Notes: generated from the letters alone by a model not told the origin. Shown: positions 36,240-47,173, counted from the first letter of the stretch. The stretch: DNA of 64,000 bases from Dermanyssus gallinae (GCA_003439945.1 QVRM01002279.1:160849-224848), one strand, 5' to 3'. Numbers and translations: made by a program.

Positions 36240-36950
36240 TGCCTCAAACGACGGAAACACAGTCACCTAGGCCTAAGCAAACTCTTTATTTATACTAATG
36301 TAGAGGCGCTTGCTGGCGTTTTAACTATTCCGCCTTCAAGCGTAGTTCATTCCCTGCCGCAGGGTTCCCTCTCCAGATAAACCCAGCGCGCATAGTTTTT
36401 CCTTCTACGTATTTATCCCAGGTGAACTTTTGTTACCTCATTACTAAAAAGGCACGATTCAATACTGTAGTCGAAACCAGTTGCAGCAGTAAAGCGTCAG
36501 TTCATCGGCGTATGTGAGGGTCTTCACGTGGAGTGTAACCTAGGTACCTCAGACAGAGGACGTCTCTAATATCTGCGAGCATTTTTTCCGGTGAAGAGTA
36601 GTCGTTTTTCTATAAATACGTCACCGTTTTGTCGCCACGATGCTTGTGTAGCCATGTCAGTAAGTCGCGAATCTCTAGGGTCGAAATAGGGGTTTGTTTG
36701 CTATCTATACCTTGTCGTTTTGCACCGACGGCGTCCTGTATGAAAGGTAGACTGCATTTCAGTATGTTTTCTTCTAAGACGCAAATTCCTTGGGTTTCCC
36801 TCACTAAACTACAATAATCTGTTGCTCTTGAGACGGCAGGAAGCACGAGGAAAGGAATGACTTCTGAATCGCGTCTGTAACCTCCGCTTATGTCTAAGAT
36901 GATAAGGCTTCTCTTGCAATCATCAGTTTCTTCTCTGGAATAGCGTTTCC
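36240..36950 (-). pseudogene. possible Penelope-like element RT remnant
   Basis: The minus frame is open through IILDISGGYRRDSEVIPFL, RATDYCSLV, CSLPFIQDA, TLEIRDLLTWLHKHRGDKTV, KNDYSSPEKMLADI and TPREDP, with one stop after the GDKTVTYL segment. The order and spacing resemble the start of Penelope-like RTs (ADKGN.hVhh...Y..KM...L.D...Y..h..DP). Later RT motifs were not recovered. This is inference from a short stretch; a profile search would decide it. Confidence 0.45.
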
Positions 36951-37983
36951 ATGCGTGTTTAGTTCGTCGGTGTTATGGGACTGAATACGTTAGGATACAG
37001 CTGGCCTGGACAGCATGGCTGTATCTGTTTGGGTTGTCTAATTGCTCCTACTCTGTCTAGACGCGATTAACCTTCGAGGATACACACATGCACATAGACA
37101 GTGTAGAGAGCCGGCTACAATGAGGCGATCGCGAGAACGAGAAACCGTGCTGTATTGGGGATGTGCACATTCCGGCATTTGAATCGGTCGGCGCGGGTGA
37201 CATAGAGCCAAGTGATACTGAGAGATAACGCTGACATAGTGGCATACCGTCCGTGGCTACCATTCGACGGCTGCGCGGGTAGGCTGGATCGAATTTTGCA
37301 GCAGTGTCATAGGCTCTTTTTATAGTTAGGGTTATTTCAAACGTGGATATATTTATAGCGGAAAACCTCGTCTAAGCTTCGTCGGACGGATGCAACTATC
37401 TCCGGTTTTCTGCCGAAATGACGGCAGAACGAATACAGTTTGGGCTGTGCGGGTTCACACACAACTATTCGTTTTTTTGTCGTTAACGACTAAAATGGCC
37501 GTGCTTAAACCTCGCTACTCACAACTGAAAACTTAGCATACCGACGCATTTGGAACAAAATTTAACACTGTCTTGAATTATACCTGGTTTTAGGTAGAAT
37601 AGAGACTAGTGCGATTTTAAGAAGAACTCGCAAAATTATAATTTTACTTCTGCATGTTCAAACTTGTTACGTCTAGGTTCTCGATTTGTTCCCATTACGC
37701 GCGCACAACAAATACGTTCAGACGAATGTACATCTCAAGTGAATGATTTGTGCACCAAATTAGTAGAGCTGGCGTCTGTGGTTACAAAGTAATCTTTCGA
37801 TGGTCATATCGGATGTAAGTCCATACATGCAGATACAATATTCGCATTTTTTGTCAATCAAGTCATTCGTCAAAACTGTAGAAGCTCAAAAAATATTTTA
37901 GTCCAAATATTTCTCGAACGAATGCCCGTCAGCCACTCTAAGAAAACTAATTTTGAAAAACGCGGGCCGTTAGTAGAACCGCC
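36951..37983. other. no gene recognised
   Basis: I see nothing supportable in this stretch. Confidence 0.4.
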
Positions 37984-38379
37984 ATGATGCGAAAGCAGGC
38001 GATTCAGCTTTTAGTCGTTTTATGGGGCGGCATTTTGCGTGGCTGCGTGTTTGGAGAGGTCGAGCTGAGTGGTGCGGTGAACGAGCATTGTGTCTGTAGG
38101 ATAACAGCCTCCATTAAGCAGCGCGGGCATAGACAGCGCCGGTTGGCGGCAATGGCAAAGCAAGCTAAAGACATGTTAGCAATGGCGAAGCAAGCTAAAG
38201 ACATGTTAGCAATGGCGAAGCAAGCTAAAGACATGTTAGCAATGGCGAAGCAAGCTAAAGACATGTTAGCAATGGCGAAGCAAGCTAAAGACATGTTAGC
38301 AATGGTGAAACAGGCTACACACATGACGCCAAATAGAAGATGCCGCCACCCCAGTAGTAAAGGCGCAGGAAGTCACTAA
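37984..38379 (+). CDS. open frame built round a 30-bp minisatellite
   Basis: The ATG at 37984 opens a 131-codon frame. Its first about 25 residues (MMRKQAIQLLVVLWGGILRG) are hydrophobic like a signal peptide. The middle is five near-identical copies of a 10-residue unit MAKQAKDMLA, then one degenerate copy. The unit is exactly 30 bp, so the frame is kept on both strands; the antisense frame is open too. The function is unknown. It may be a chance frame, or part of the element whose transposase begins at 38565. Confidence 0.3.
   Translation: MMRKQAIQLLVVLWGGILRGCVFGEVELSGAVNEHCVCRITASIKQRGHRQRRLAAMAKQAKDMLAMAKQAKDMLAMAKQAKDMLAMAKQAKDMLAMAKQAKDMLAMVKQATHMTPNRRCRHPSSKGAGSH
38151..38300 (+). repeat. 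30-bp minisatellite, 5 copies plus partial
   Basis: The unit AATGGCGAAGCAAGCTAAAG + ACATGTTAGC is repeated at 38151, 38181, 38211, 38241 and 38271. Only the first differs, by one base, and a diverged sixth copy follows. Such near-identity points to recent expansion. Confidence 0.95.
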
Positions 38380-38564
38380 ATGCGCGGGCAATCTGTGATA
38401 TAAAAGGAGGCATGAGAATGAATAAGTTAGTGGTCGTCGGCGCGAGCCAGGCAGAGGACGTGTGTCTTTTGAGCAAGAGACTGGCGAATTTGTAACGGTC
38501 GCCGCCCGATCGTGGGGGCAGTGAACAGTACAGCGTCTACGTTCGATTAACGTTCCAGTACAAA

Positions 38565-39980
38565 GTGCAGCCGTTTCTACCAGCGTGCATCGTGATGGTC
38601 CGGTTCATAATAGCTGAGAAAACTGACATGCATTTAATGTATGGTACAGCAGACGCTAACGCGAGCATCGCACACCGGTTGTACGCCAAGCGCTTTCCAC
38701 ACCTACAGATATCAGCCAGCAAAATGCTTACGCGACTACATCGTTTGCCCCGCGAAATTAGATCATTTCACGGCCGTCCCTACGACGCCGCACGACCGCG
38801 GATAGTGAGAAGCCCAAATACAGAGAAACACATTGTTGAACAGGTAGTGGTGCGTTCTTCCGCAAGCACTAGAGAGATGGCTAGACGTGTCGGTGTAAGT
38901 CGCACAACTGTTTACAAGCCGCTAAGTGAATGGGGGGGGGGAGGGGTACATCCGTACCGGTTGCAGAGAGTTCAACAGGAGACTGAATACCAGCCAGGCA
39001 TTCATTACTGTCGCCGGTTTCTGCAACAAGCGGCGATCAAAGTGGAATTTCCTGTTCTTGCTCTCTTTACCGACGAAGCGTCTTTCACACAAGATTGTGC
39101 GTTCAAGGCACACGATGTTCATTGGTGAGCCGAGGAGAACCCGCATATTATCCGCTCGCATACACACCAGCGTCGCTGTTCCGTGAATGTCTGGGCTGGT
39201 GGACAACTACCTTATTGGACCTAGTATACTTCCTGACACCTCAATTTGGATCAACATACCACATATTTCTGAGCATAACCTTACCACGGCACGGCTGAAG
39301 AAAGCGCAACTTTGAATCAAACGGGTTCGCAAGGGCTGGTACAAAGTGCGCTTGACAGGTGGGGGAACCCCTTCGATGTAATGCCAAAGTAATACCGAGC
39401 CTGCATCATGCATTCCCGAAACCTCCCAGAACAAAAAAAAAGTGGGGGAGCCCGAGAGCGACCCCGGCCAATTGATCTGATAGGGCACTCGCCACTTCTC
39501 CTGATGGCCCATAGCACTGTTCTAGGAGATCTGGGCCATCAGAGAGTGAAGTTTAAGGGGGGAGGTGCGTTTTGTGGGTATGGGTCTCAGCGGCGTAACA
39601 TCCATCCGCAGGGGTCGAGTCCCACACAGCTCGAGATGGAAACTCCTACTCGTAGCAGTAGTGCGTAAGTGCATTTAACCCTCCTCCACAAAAAAAAAAA
39701 CTCTTGGCATACGTTTCACAGAGTACTCGGTCGAGGATGCGGTTCCAGCACGATGCTGCCCCAGCGCACAATACCCTTCAGGTACGAAATTATCTGAGTG
39801 AGACCTTTGCCAATCGCTGGATTGGCCGAGGCGGTCTACAAGCTTGGCCGCTGCGATCTATCCACTTTCGACTTCTTTCTTTGGGGCCTAGGATCTAGTC
39901 TATGCAACTCCCGTCGAGTCTTCCATTGATCTAATATATTTAGCACAATGTGGCAGCATAGCTAATTTTATTCATTAAAT
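38565..39980 (+). pseudogene. mariner transposase (DUF4817 type), broken and interrupted
   Basis: The frame at 38565-39128 has an N-terminal region with ADANASIAHRLYAKRFPHLQ (DUF4817-like start), then HGRPYDAARPR and a helix-turn-helix MARRVGVSRTTVYKPL. The catalytic start is LFTDEASFTQD (first Asp), then HW, a TGA where Trp is usual, then AEENPH and SVNVWAG. A frameshift gives YHIFLSITLP. After an insertion (about 39300-39700) the gene resumes as RMRFQHDAAPAH (second Asp), NRWIGRGG, FDFFLWG-like and VYATPVESS residues. The SPDL segment carrying the third Asp has become SIH. A G9 run at 38932 also disrupts the linker. It is dead; a second remnant is at 15565. Confidence 0.85.
39300..39700 (+). 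mobile_element. insertion in the transposase, with SINE-like head and poly-A
   Basis: Transposase homology stops after YHIFLSITLP (about 39290) and resumes at LLAYVSQSTRSRM (39701). The insert ends in poly-A (39690-39700). TGTGGGTA...GGGTCTCAGCGGCG...GGGGTCGAGTCCCACA (39572-39627) is a tRNA-like unit with self-complementary ends and a good B box. An internal A9 run (39431-39439) hints at two successive insertions. An 11-bp perfect inverted repeat is at 39501-39511 and 39532-39542. No target-site duplication was seen. Confidence 0.6.
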
Positions 39981-41834
39981 TCATAAGGCATGTGTCTACT
40001 TATATGTGTAGTCTCTCATGAATAACAGAAACGGCCTCAGCGGGACAAAGCTTATCTAATCCTGTTAACTTCATCGAGCTCGTACTAAGTAATAACCGGG
40101 CCAGTCTCCGCCTATTCACTCTACCAAGGTCGTAGTAAAACACACTTTAACTTATAGAGTACGGAATACACGGTCATCTAAATATTGTGGCTAGCTCTTA
40201 TCTTTGCCGCGCGACCGGCAGACTTAAAGGGTGTTTTCAAATAAAACTAGGCCAAATGCACGCAGGATAACTCCTGTTCATGCACGTAGCAGTTCCGTCG
40301 CCGGATATGACGGCTCCTGTCCAGCCTTAGGCCAGGAGTTCCACTACTAATTGCTTGGGCTTCGCATCACACACAACATAACTTTAATAATAATTAATTT
40401 AAAATAGAAATGTGCGTTAAATGCGGCTGTTAGTCAGACGATCGTCATATACTCTCACAGGAAGTATTTCATCTATCTAAACGTAATCGTTTGTGCGCTG
40501 TCTGTTTTGCAAATGCAACTAACTTTTCATAAGGTCACCATTTACACGACCAGCAAAATCAACCAATCAACAGCAATTTTCTTCGCTTAATCGGCAACAA
40601 TGTTCTCCTCTGTATTCTGTTTACCGTTGCAGTCTCGTATTACGAATGCCGATGCCCTTATGTATAAATAGACAATATCCAGACGCCTATGTGCGTTTTT
40701 GCCCAATCACCAGATGAAGGGGTTGATGACATGACTTCTAGCGCAGTAGGTATGTGCCACTTTAAGTTACTTCTGCATATGATCCCACGCAAGATCCAAC
40801 AGGTCCATTAACAATCGAAAACCCAAGTTTCTCGTCTCCGTTGGGTGCGGAAAAAGAGAGGCGTATAACTAGGCACTTTGTCGCCCGCCTATGGGGGCTG
40901 TCGCTTGTGCCTAATTTCAGCAATACGTTGTTTGAACCAGTTAGTCGGTTAAGGGTGTGTTGTTAGCAAATTGCGGTTAAAATTCATCACTGGGCTATGG
41001 CGTTACTGGGCATGTGAAAAACAAGCGGGATCCGGGACAACGCCACGTGTTCAGCAGACGTATGGATAAGGCCTATTGAGTACGTTCCTCATTGTTTCGC
41101 TTCGCAGGCGATGTAACGAACTATGACGGCTTCTTCGCCCAGAATGTAAGCAATAGACAGAGAGAGGGACAGACTTACCCAAGTGATCGCATTCTATGCA
41201 AATAGCCAACGATCGTACCTACACATTCACACAGAGAGAGAGAGACATAGACAAAATATAAGCACATGAAATATTCCTACTTTTGTTTTTTTAAACAATA
41301 ATTAGTTAACTATAGTAGGGTATCATTACGAGTACATACTCCTGTGCCGAAGGGGAGGGGGGGGGGGGGAGTAAGCTGCTAACTGTTCACTCCAATCACT
41401 CACTTCAACAACGGCAACATGGGAGCGAAAGAGAAAAGTATACATACTAGTATATTGACCGAGATAGAGATAGAGAGAGGCAAAGAGAGAAGTGAGAGAA
41501 GATAGTCGCATGTGGGGTGGTTTTCGGGACGCACGGCCTGCCTTCCAGCCATCCAGTGGCATGGGGTAGCAGCTAAATACGATCTAGCAGCCGTGCCCGC
41601 GCGGGAAGTGCGGGAAGAAACCCCCGCTATATATTCCTGCCACTCGTCTGTCTGCTTGCCTGTAACGCTCGAGATAGCAGTCGGCTGCTGTCGTCGTCGT
41701 CGTCGTTGCTGGCGCCCTGGGCCGGATTAGCCACTAACAGACACCGCGGCCAGCGCTGACTCAACTGACTAACCGGCTAAAACCTTCGGTGCTGCAGCAA
41801 AGTTGTCAAGTTGAGAGGACGAAAGAGCCAACCA
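39981..41834. other. no gene recognised; (GA)n and G runs
   Basis: GA-rich runs lie near 41160, 41234-41246 and 41460-41490, a G10 run near 41358-41369, and (CGT)n at 41691-41706. No gene was seen. Confidence 0.4.
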
Positions 41835-41835
41835 G

Positions 41836-41893
41836 TAATAATAATAGTAATAATAATAATAATAATAGTCGTAATAATAATAATAATAATAAC
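41836..41893 (+). repeat. imperfect (AAT)n microsatellite
   Basis: This (TAA/AAT)n tract has three interruptions and lies just upstream of a LINE 3' fragment. It may be the tail of an earlier LINE, or part of the insertion target. Confidence 0.9.
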
Positions 41894-41939
41894 GGGACAC
41901 TATTAGAACCATGCTAGACCCGGGCCTTTTAGAAGAATA

Positions 41940-42790
41940 TCCTAGCCAATATAACCTAGATAAGCTCAAAAGCAAAAAAAGAGCAGAGAAATCTTAGACG
42001 AGCTTGTTTCCCGGAGAGACCGCGCCGCATTCTTAGCGGCACAAGATAACTTCAGTGGGGGTTGGCTTAAAGCCTTACCCTCGCCTCAGCTCGGCACCAT
42101 TCTGGATTCCAACTCTTTCCGCATGATGTCAGCCCTTAGAATCGGCGCTAGCGTCTGCGAGCCGTTTCAGTGCAAACTGTGTGGGGAGATGGTAGATTCC
42201 AGTGGCCTACACCCACTGAGTTGCCCGAAGAACGCCGGTAGATCGTCCAGACATGCTGAACTAAACGGTGTGATCATAAGGTCCCTTAGGAAAGCCGGTA
42301 TACCATCTACACTTGAACCGAGAGGTTTAGTGTCCGCTGGCGAAGAAAGACCTGATGGGGTGACCATTGCATTATGGTCACATGGAAAGTCCCTAGCTTG
42401 GGATGCAACGGCTTCGTGCACAACCGCGGCTTCCTATTTACACCACAGCTCTGTTGAGCCGGGGTGGGTAGCAAAGCACGGGGACGCCAGAAAATGGTTT
42501 AAATATGCTGGACTGGAAACAAGATATATATTTGTGCCTATCGCCATGGAGACACTAGGACCAATCAGCAAGGGAACCGAAGCATTTCTCAAAGATTTAA
42601 GTAAGCGAATTCAGGAGGTCACGAACGACCGAAGAGAGGGTCAATTCTTGAGGCAAGCATTGTCCTTGGCCGTTTGCAGAGGGAACGCGGCATCTATTTT
42701 AGGCGCCATGGAGTGAACTAATTATTTAAAAAAAAACTTTGCAATAATACGTTCAGACCTCACAACTGTAACATTGTTTAACATGTAATA

Positions 42791-42831
<41 letters not shown>
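41940..42831 (+). mobile_element. restriction-like-endonuclease LINE, intact 3' coding end
   Basis: An open frame runs from about 41965 to a stop at 42714-42716. It begins SREILDEL, then WLKALPSPQLGTILDSN (a conserved linker also present at 59230). A CCHC finger follows: CKLCGEMVDSSGLHPLSC with RHAELN. The endonuclease has RPDGVTIALW, then LAWDATASCTTAASYL, FVPIAMETLGPISKG and FLRQALSLAVCRGNAASILG. RPD and the Asp 15 residues later are both intact. A 3' UTR with AATAAA runs into an (AAT)14 tail (42790-42831), the natural end of the element. It is the best-preserved copy of this family here. Confidence 0.8.
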
Positions 42832-42877
42832 GTAACAAAGGCTTAGCTAGTTGATGTGTGTAACATATACCTAATGT

Positions 42878-43507
42878 CCGACGGCAGTGGCGCTTTTCTA
42901 CCTCAAGGTTGTTCCGGCGCTGATGTATGGTCTTGACAGAGTATGGGAACATCTCACTCGGGCAAACTTTGGTTTGCTTGAAAGGTGTTTTACAATGTAC
43001 ATGAAGCGAGTACTTTGCCTGTCAATGCGGGCAAGGAGCCGCTTTGTGTACCTAATGCCAGGCTGTGCACCAGTTGTTGAGATCATTCGATTGAGGTTGA
43101 AGACGCCGCGTACAGTACCATTCGAGAGCTTTATCTCGGAATGGGAAAATAAAGTTGAACAAGTCCGACGAGAGGTCGGAGACCTGGATGTTTTCAGGGC
43201 CTTTTACCTCTGGTCTGGTCTTGCGTGTGACAATCGCCACGTCTATACCAGATTCATAGTTCATGCTATCATCACCTGGTTTGTTCGAATACGAGCTTCC
43301 ACGAAGAGTACACCGAGTGCGTCTGTCGACTGTGCTCTCAGGCGTGTACGAAGTTTCATGCATCTGCCTGCCTGGCCCTTGCGAAGAGATCACTGCACTG
43401 CCTCTCTCGTATAACATGCCGCGAGGAGCTGAGTGTATAATTGTATAATATGTATAATTGTTCATGTTATATGCATACTCAATATGAGTGAAATAAATAC
43501 GATGATG
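42878..43507 (+). mobile_element. 5'-truncated LINE, family A, with target-site duplication
   Basis: The insertion is bounded by a perfect 15-bp duplication ACATATACCTAATGT (42863-42877 and 43508-43522). The frame begins within the RT thumb: FYLKVVPALMYGLDRVWEHL, MYMKRVLCLSMRARSRFVYL, PRTVPFESFISEWE and DVFRAFYLWSGLACDNRHVY. A frameshift near 43270 then leads to CVCRLCSQACTKFH in another frame, the C-terminal CCHC finger. The 3' end is GTGAAATAAATACGATGATG, abutting the duplication. A second copy, inverted, is at 44356-45098. Confidence 0.9.
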
Positions 43508-43522
43508 ACATATACCTAATGT

Positions 43523-44339
43523 ATTATACGGAAAATAAACTTTATACACAAAGGCAAATGTTGTGTTCGGCTATTGGTAAAGCGAAGACAGGCTCAAGAT
43601 AGGTGCAATTGAGCACGCGTCCCACGAGAATGGGACGTGAAATGTCCCGTTTGTGGAGAGCTTGGTAAGGGAATCGGACAAGAGCAGAAAATATCTTTAC
43701 GCTTTGGTCATAACACCGTAGCACCGAATATATGTCGCTATTAAAGTAATCTCTTTACCTCTCAACCATAATCGCTTGCTAAAGATATATCGACTCCCCT
43801 TTGTAAGAGGTCTTTTTTTAGAAGTTGAATAAATGATGCATCCTAATTCGTCTCTTCTAAAATCGTTATTTTTACCAACTAAAAAGTTTTTAAGTGACTG
43901 GAATACGTGAGAGTTGGTGGCGGTGCAAGGCCTAGGGAATAGAGTTGACGCTCTATGAACTCTCAGCCAGATCGTTAATTTTCCTAGGGCGGCATCTGCT
44001 TACATCTATAATGCGTTGTCTCGATAGACGACACTATGAGGCATAGTGTTGTATCGCAGTACTAGTACAGCATCGTCTGCATGTCTAGGTCAGGTTACCT
44101 CTAGGAGCTACCAGCGCCTTCCAACAAAATATGTTTTCTTTGCGGTGGTACAGGGATTGAACTTAACTTCATAAGTAAAGGCTGAGAACTGGCTGAGTTA
44201 AACTTTATGTTCGCCTGTTTAGAACGCTTTTCTCTAGCTCTAAAAGTTGCTTTGCGGACTTTTGTTAAGTGTTCAAGTAAAAATATAATATAAACTATTA
44301 GTTATGTAGCCATCATCGGCGTATGTCTGTGCTTTTTTT
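43523..44339. other. no gene; spacer between two inverted LINE copies
   Basis: I see nothing recognisable in this stretch. Confidence 0.4.
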
Positions 44340-44355
44340 TGAAGGAGGCATCTTC

Positions 44356-45098
44356 CAATTAGATTTATTTCACTCAGATCGAGTATAATATACAGTTCAC
44401 GATGTTTCTTCATAATACTATATCTTCTTCACGCTTTCGGCGAGAGAAGTAGTGTAACGATGTTTTGTTTAGCGCTGTGCATCCCACTGCATGGTACTTG
44501 GCACACCTCTGCAGGCAGAACCGGCAGGTGCACAACTCGTACTCCTCGTGAAAGGCTGCGTTTGAGCATACCAGGTAGTGATAACCATGCACTATGTACC
44601 TGGTGTATACGTGGCGACTGTCACATGCAGGACCAGACCAAAGATGCACGGCATTGAAAACGTCCAAACCACCGACCTCCCGTCTGGCCTGTTCGACTTT
44701 AGCTTCCCATTCAGAAATGAAACATTCGTATGGTACTGTACGCGGCATCTTCAGCCTTAGTCGGATTGTTTCAGTAGCCGGTGGACAACCTGACATGAGA
44801 TACACAAAGCGGCTCCTTGCTCGAATAGACAAGCAAAGCACTCGTTTCATATATAATGGGAAACACCTCTCAAGCTGGTTAAAATTCGCCAGTGTGAGGT
44901 GGTTCCACACCCTGTCAAGGCCATACATCAGCCCCGGAACAATCTTAAGCATGAAGAGCCTCACTGCTGAGAAAACGGACAGTCTTCGGACATTGCCTAC
45001 TTCCCCGTAAAGAGAGACAAGTGCCTTCCGTACTGTTTCGTTTATATGCGCTGTGAACGTCGTTCCCGTATAATGAACCCGAATAACTTCCCGTATAA
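44356..45098 (-). mobile_element. 5'-truncated LINE, family A, inverted copy with target-site duplication
   Basis: The insertion is bounded by a perfect 16-bp duplication TGAAGGAGGCATCTTC (44340-44355 and 45099-45114). The minus frame is open: KALVSLYGEVGNVRRLSVFS, LKIVPGLMYGLDRVWNHL, MYGLDRVW-type blocks matching 42887, FISEWEAKVEQARREVGGLD, GPACDSRHVYTRYIVHGYHY, and the finger CTCRFCLQRCAKYHAVGC, ending RRKREEDIVL. The 3' UTR shares ATACTC-ATATGAGTGAAATAAAT with the plus copy. This copy starts slightly further 5' and keeps the finger in frame. Confidence 0.9.
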
Positions 45099-45114
45099 TG
45101 AAGGAGGCATCTTC

Positions 45115-46165
45115 AAAGATAAATAACGTGCAGTAAATATATGCAATGCAAATGTGCTTTATAGTCAGGTTAGACTGTTTAGTTCGCACCAAGATTGTTT
45201 TATTGATAAAAGACCAAGTGACTGGACGTATGTGCATAGCTGCTTAGAACTTGGATGGATTGCTCCCATAAACCCAATCCGTCACACTTTCAGAGAGCTA
45301 AACGCTACCCAGCGTCCGCGCAATCAGCAACAATGGTAGATGATATATCGATGCTACTAACAGGTCTACATTAAAGACGATCCATGAAGCAAGCAAGCCA
45401 TTAGAAACGGTCGTGATTTTAGTTAGCCTAGGAAAAATGCATGTGACTATAATGATTAATTTCAGTCTACGTACAATTCAGTCTATGGATATTATACCAA
45501 ACTGACATACGTGAATTACCTCACCTCTACTGACCGCAACTGGATGCGATCATCGCTTGATGAGGCGTTACCGGGCGATAGACACCGATTTCGACCCACC
45601 CCCACGCGAAAGCTGCCAGCGCTTCGTTGGCGGAAGTGGAGGCTCAACACTACCATACTCGTCGCCTCGTGGACAAAGGTTCTGCTGGCTAGCGCCTGCC
45701 AAAATCGTCGTTGTGCTCTGCTGATTAGGACCTGTCGCATATGTCGTGGTACCGTGCCGTGTAAGGCCTGCCAAGTTCGTCATTTCATGCATTGTATCCT
45801 GGCCTACGTAGGCAGGCTCACGCTAATGTCGGACCCCGGGCCCCTGAGGGGTTGACATTTGCCCGTACAGACATGACATCACAACATGGCCGACGCGATC
45901 TGCTCTCTGCAGGCTGGTGGAGAAGTGGCTGGGACACCAACTCCGGAGCTTGTGCGCTTTTTACACGCTAAAATGCTAACGAAAATCGTGAGCTGTCGTT
46001 TGTGCTGTAGTTATCTCCTAACCGTGCCGGATCGTAATGTCAAAGTGTTGGTATTTGGCTTTGTTGGCAACCTGTTTATCGTAGCTGACGTCGTACTGAC
46101 GGAGACTGTTGCTGTTAAGGTCTACGTCCTGCGTTGCGCTTGTCACTGTCATTTTCCGTCTAAAG

Positions 46166-46166
<1 letters not shown>
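45115..46166. other. no recognised gene; cysteine-rich frame at 45511-45855
   Basis: A plus frame of 114 codons contains CRICRGTVPCKACQVRHFMHC, a run of Cys/His with zinc-finger-like spacing, but I cannot place it in a family. Overlapping minus frames exist. A further plus frame (45886-46200) ends in the (TTA)n tract. Confidence 0.25.

Positions 46167-46195
<29 letters not shown>
46167..46195 (+). repeat. (TTA)n microsatellite
   Basis: This is a TTA trinucleotide tract immediately upstream of a LINE fragment. Confidence 0.9.
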
Positions 46196-46199
<4 letters not shown>

Positions 46200-46203
46200 G
46201 GCA

Positions 46204-46829
46204 GTGCTAAATATACGTTGGCAAAAAATGGTCCCTATTGTACGTTACGGTCTACCTGTACCGTTTATCATTATTAGCGATCTAAAACGGTTCAAAAGCA
46301 TTTTAAATCAAACGCGTGCTAGGTCTAAAAACGCATCTGCTACCTTCGTGCTTGAACTATGCTGCAAACGAATCCCCACAGAGGAGTTCGCCCTAGACGG
46401 ACTACCACTTAGTAAGGCGGTACGCACACAATATAGAGAGTTTCAGGAAACGTGAAGTTTTTCGTAAGTTTGTGTATCGTCCATTAGCTATACAGACAAA
46501 CCAGCGTTTTGCTCGGACAGATGGAAGAGGGGAGCCCAGAAGAGCCGAGCACTAGTTTGTCGAGTGGCATGGCGCGGCTACCATCACCACATGTATTTTA
46601 GTGGACATCGCTTTAAGGTCGATGGTTGTGTGTGTAGATTCTGTAGAGAATGTGATCTTGATAGGTACCATATACGTGTATGCACCGAACTAGACACAGC
46701 GTCGCTACAATTACGTACACACTACCATATAATCAGTGTAGATTTCGCTTAACGTCCATGTATATTGCTGCTAATTTTGTGGTGAATAAATATGAACAAC
46801 TATTATTATTATTATTATGATTATTATTA
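46204..46829 (+). pseudogene. LINE 3' fragment, third lineage, with (TTA)n tail
   Basis: The frame at 46204-46455 has KMVPIVRYGL, LKRFKSILNQTRARSKNASA, TFVLELC and KAVRTQYREFQE, the post-palm YG block and helices. After a break, FKVDGCVCRFC and CDLDRYHIRVC form a CCHC finger with the C.CR.C...C...YH...C pattern seen at 44460-44530 and 29495. The 3' UTR has GTGAATAAATATGAAC, like family A (GTGAAATAAATAC), and a (TTA)n tail (46801-46829). It diverges strongly from families A and B at the protein level. Confidence 0.65.
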
Positions 46830-47173
46830 CTACTACCCAAACCCCATTCGGCGCTAAATAAACTATTTCCAAGTTCTCAATATACCATGTAATTCATTCA
46901 TTTATACGTATTTTTCAGCTGTTTTCTTTCTACGTCTAATGAGCGGTGTTCCCTGTCAGTGCCCAAAAACGCCATCTGTCTGAAGGTGGAAAGCTCGTAA
47001 CGCTGCTTTACGTTTTCGGTTGTCGTTTACGTTGTCTGCCAGACAAACAATCGGCCTGCCAGTAGGGCTTACAAACAAAATCGGCTCGCGAAGCGGCTGC
47101 GCAAGCACACGAACCAGAAGAGCTCTGAACGCGAACACATTTTCATATTCCTGAAAAGTGGAAATAATGATAC
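46830..47173. other. no gene recognised
   Basis: I see nothing supportable in this stretch. Confidence 0.4.

Noticed and set aside
38004..38324. Minus-strand frame of repeated NMSLACFAIA units
   Set aside because: It is antisense to the 30-bp minisatellite, where a unit length divisible by three keeps every frame open.
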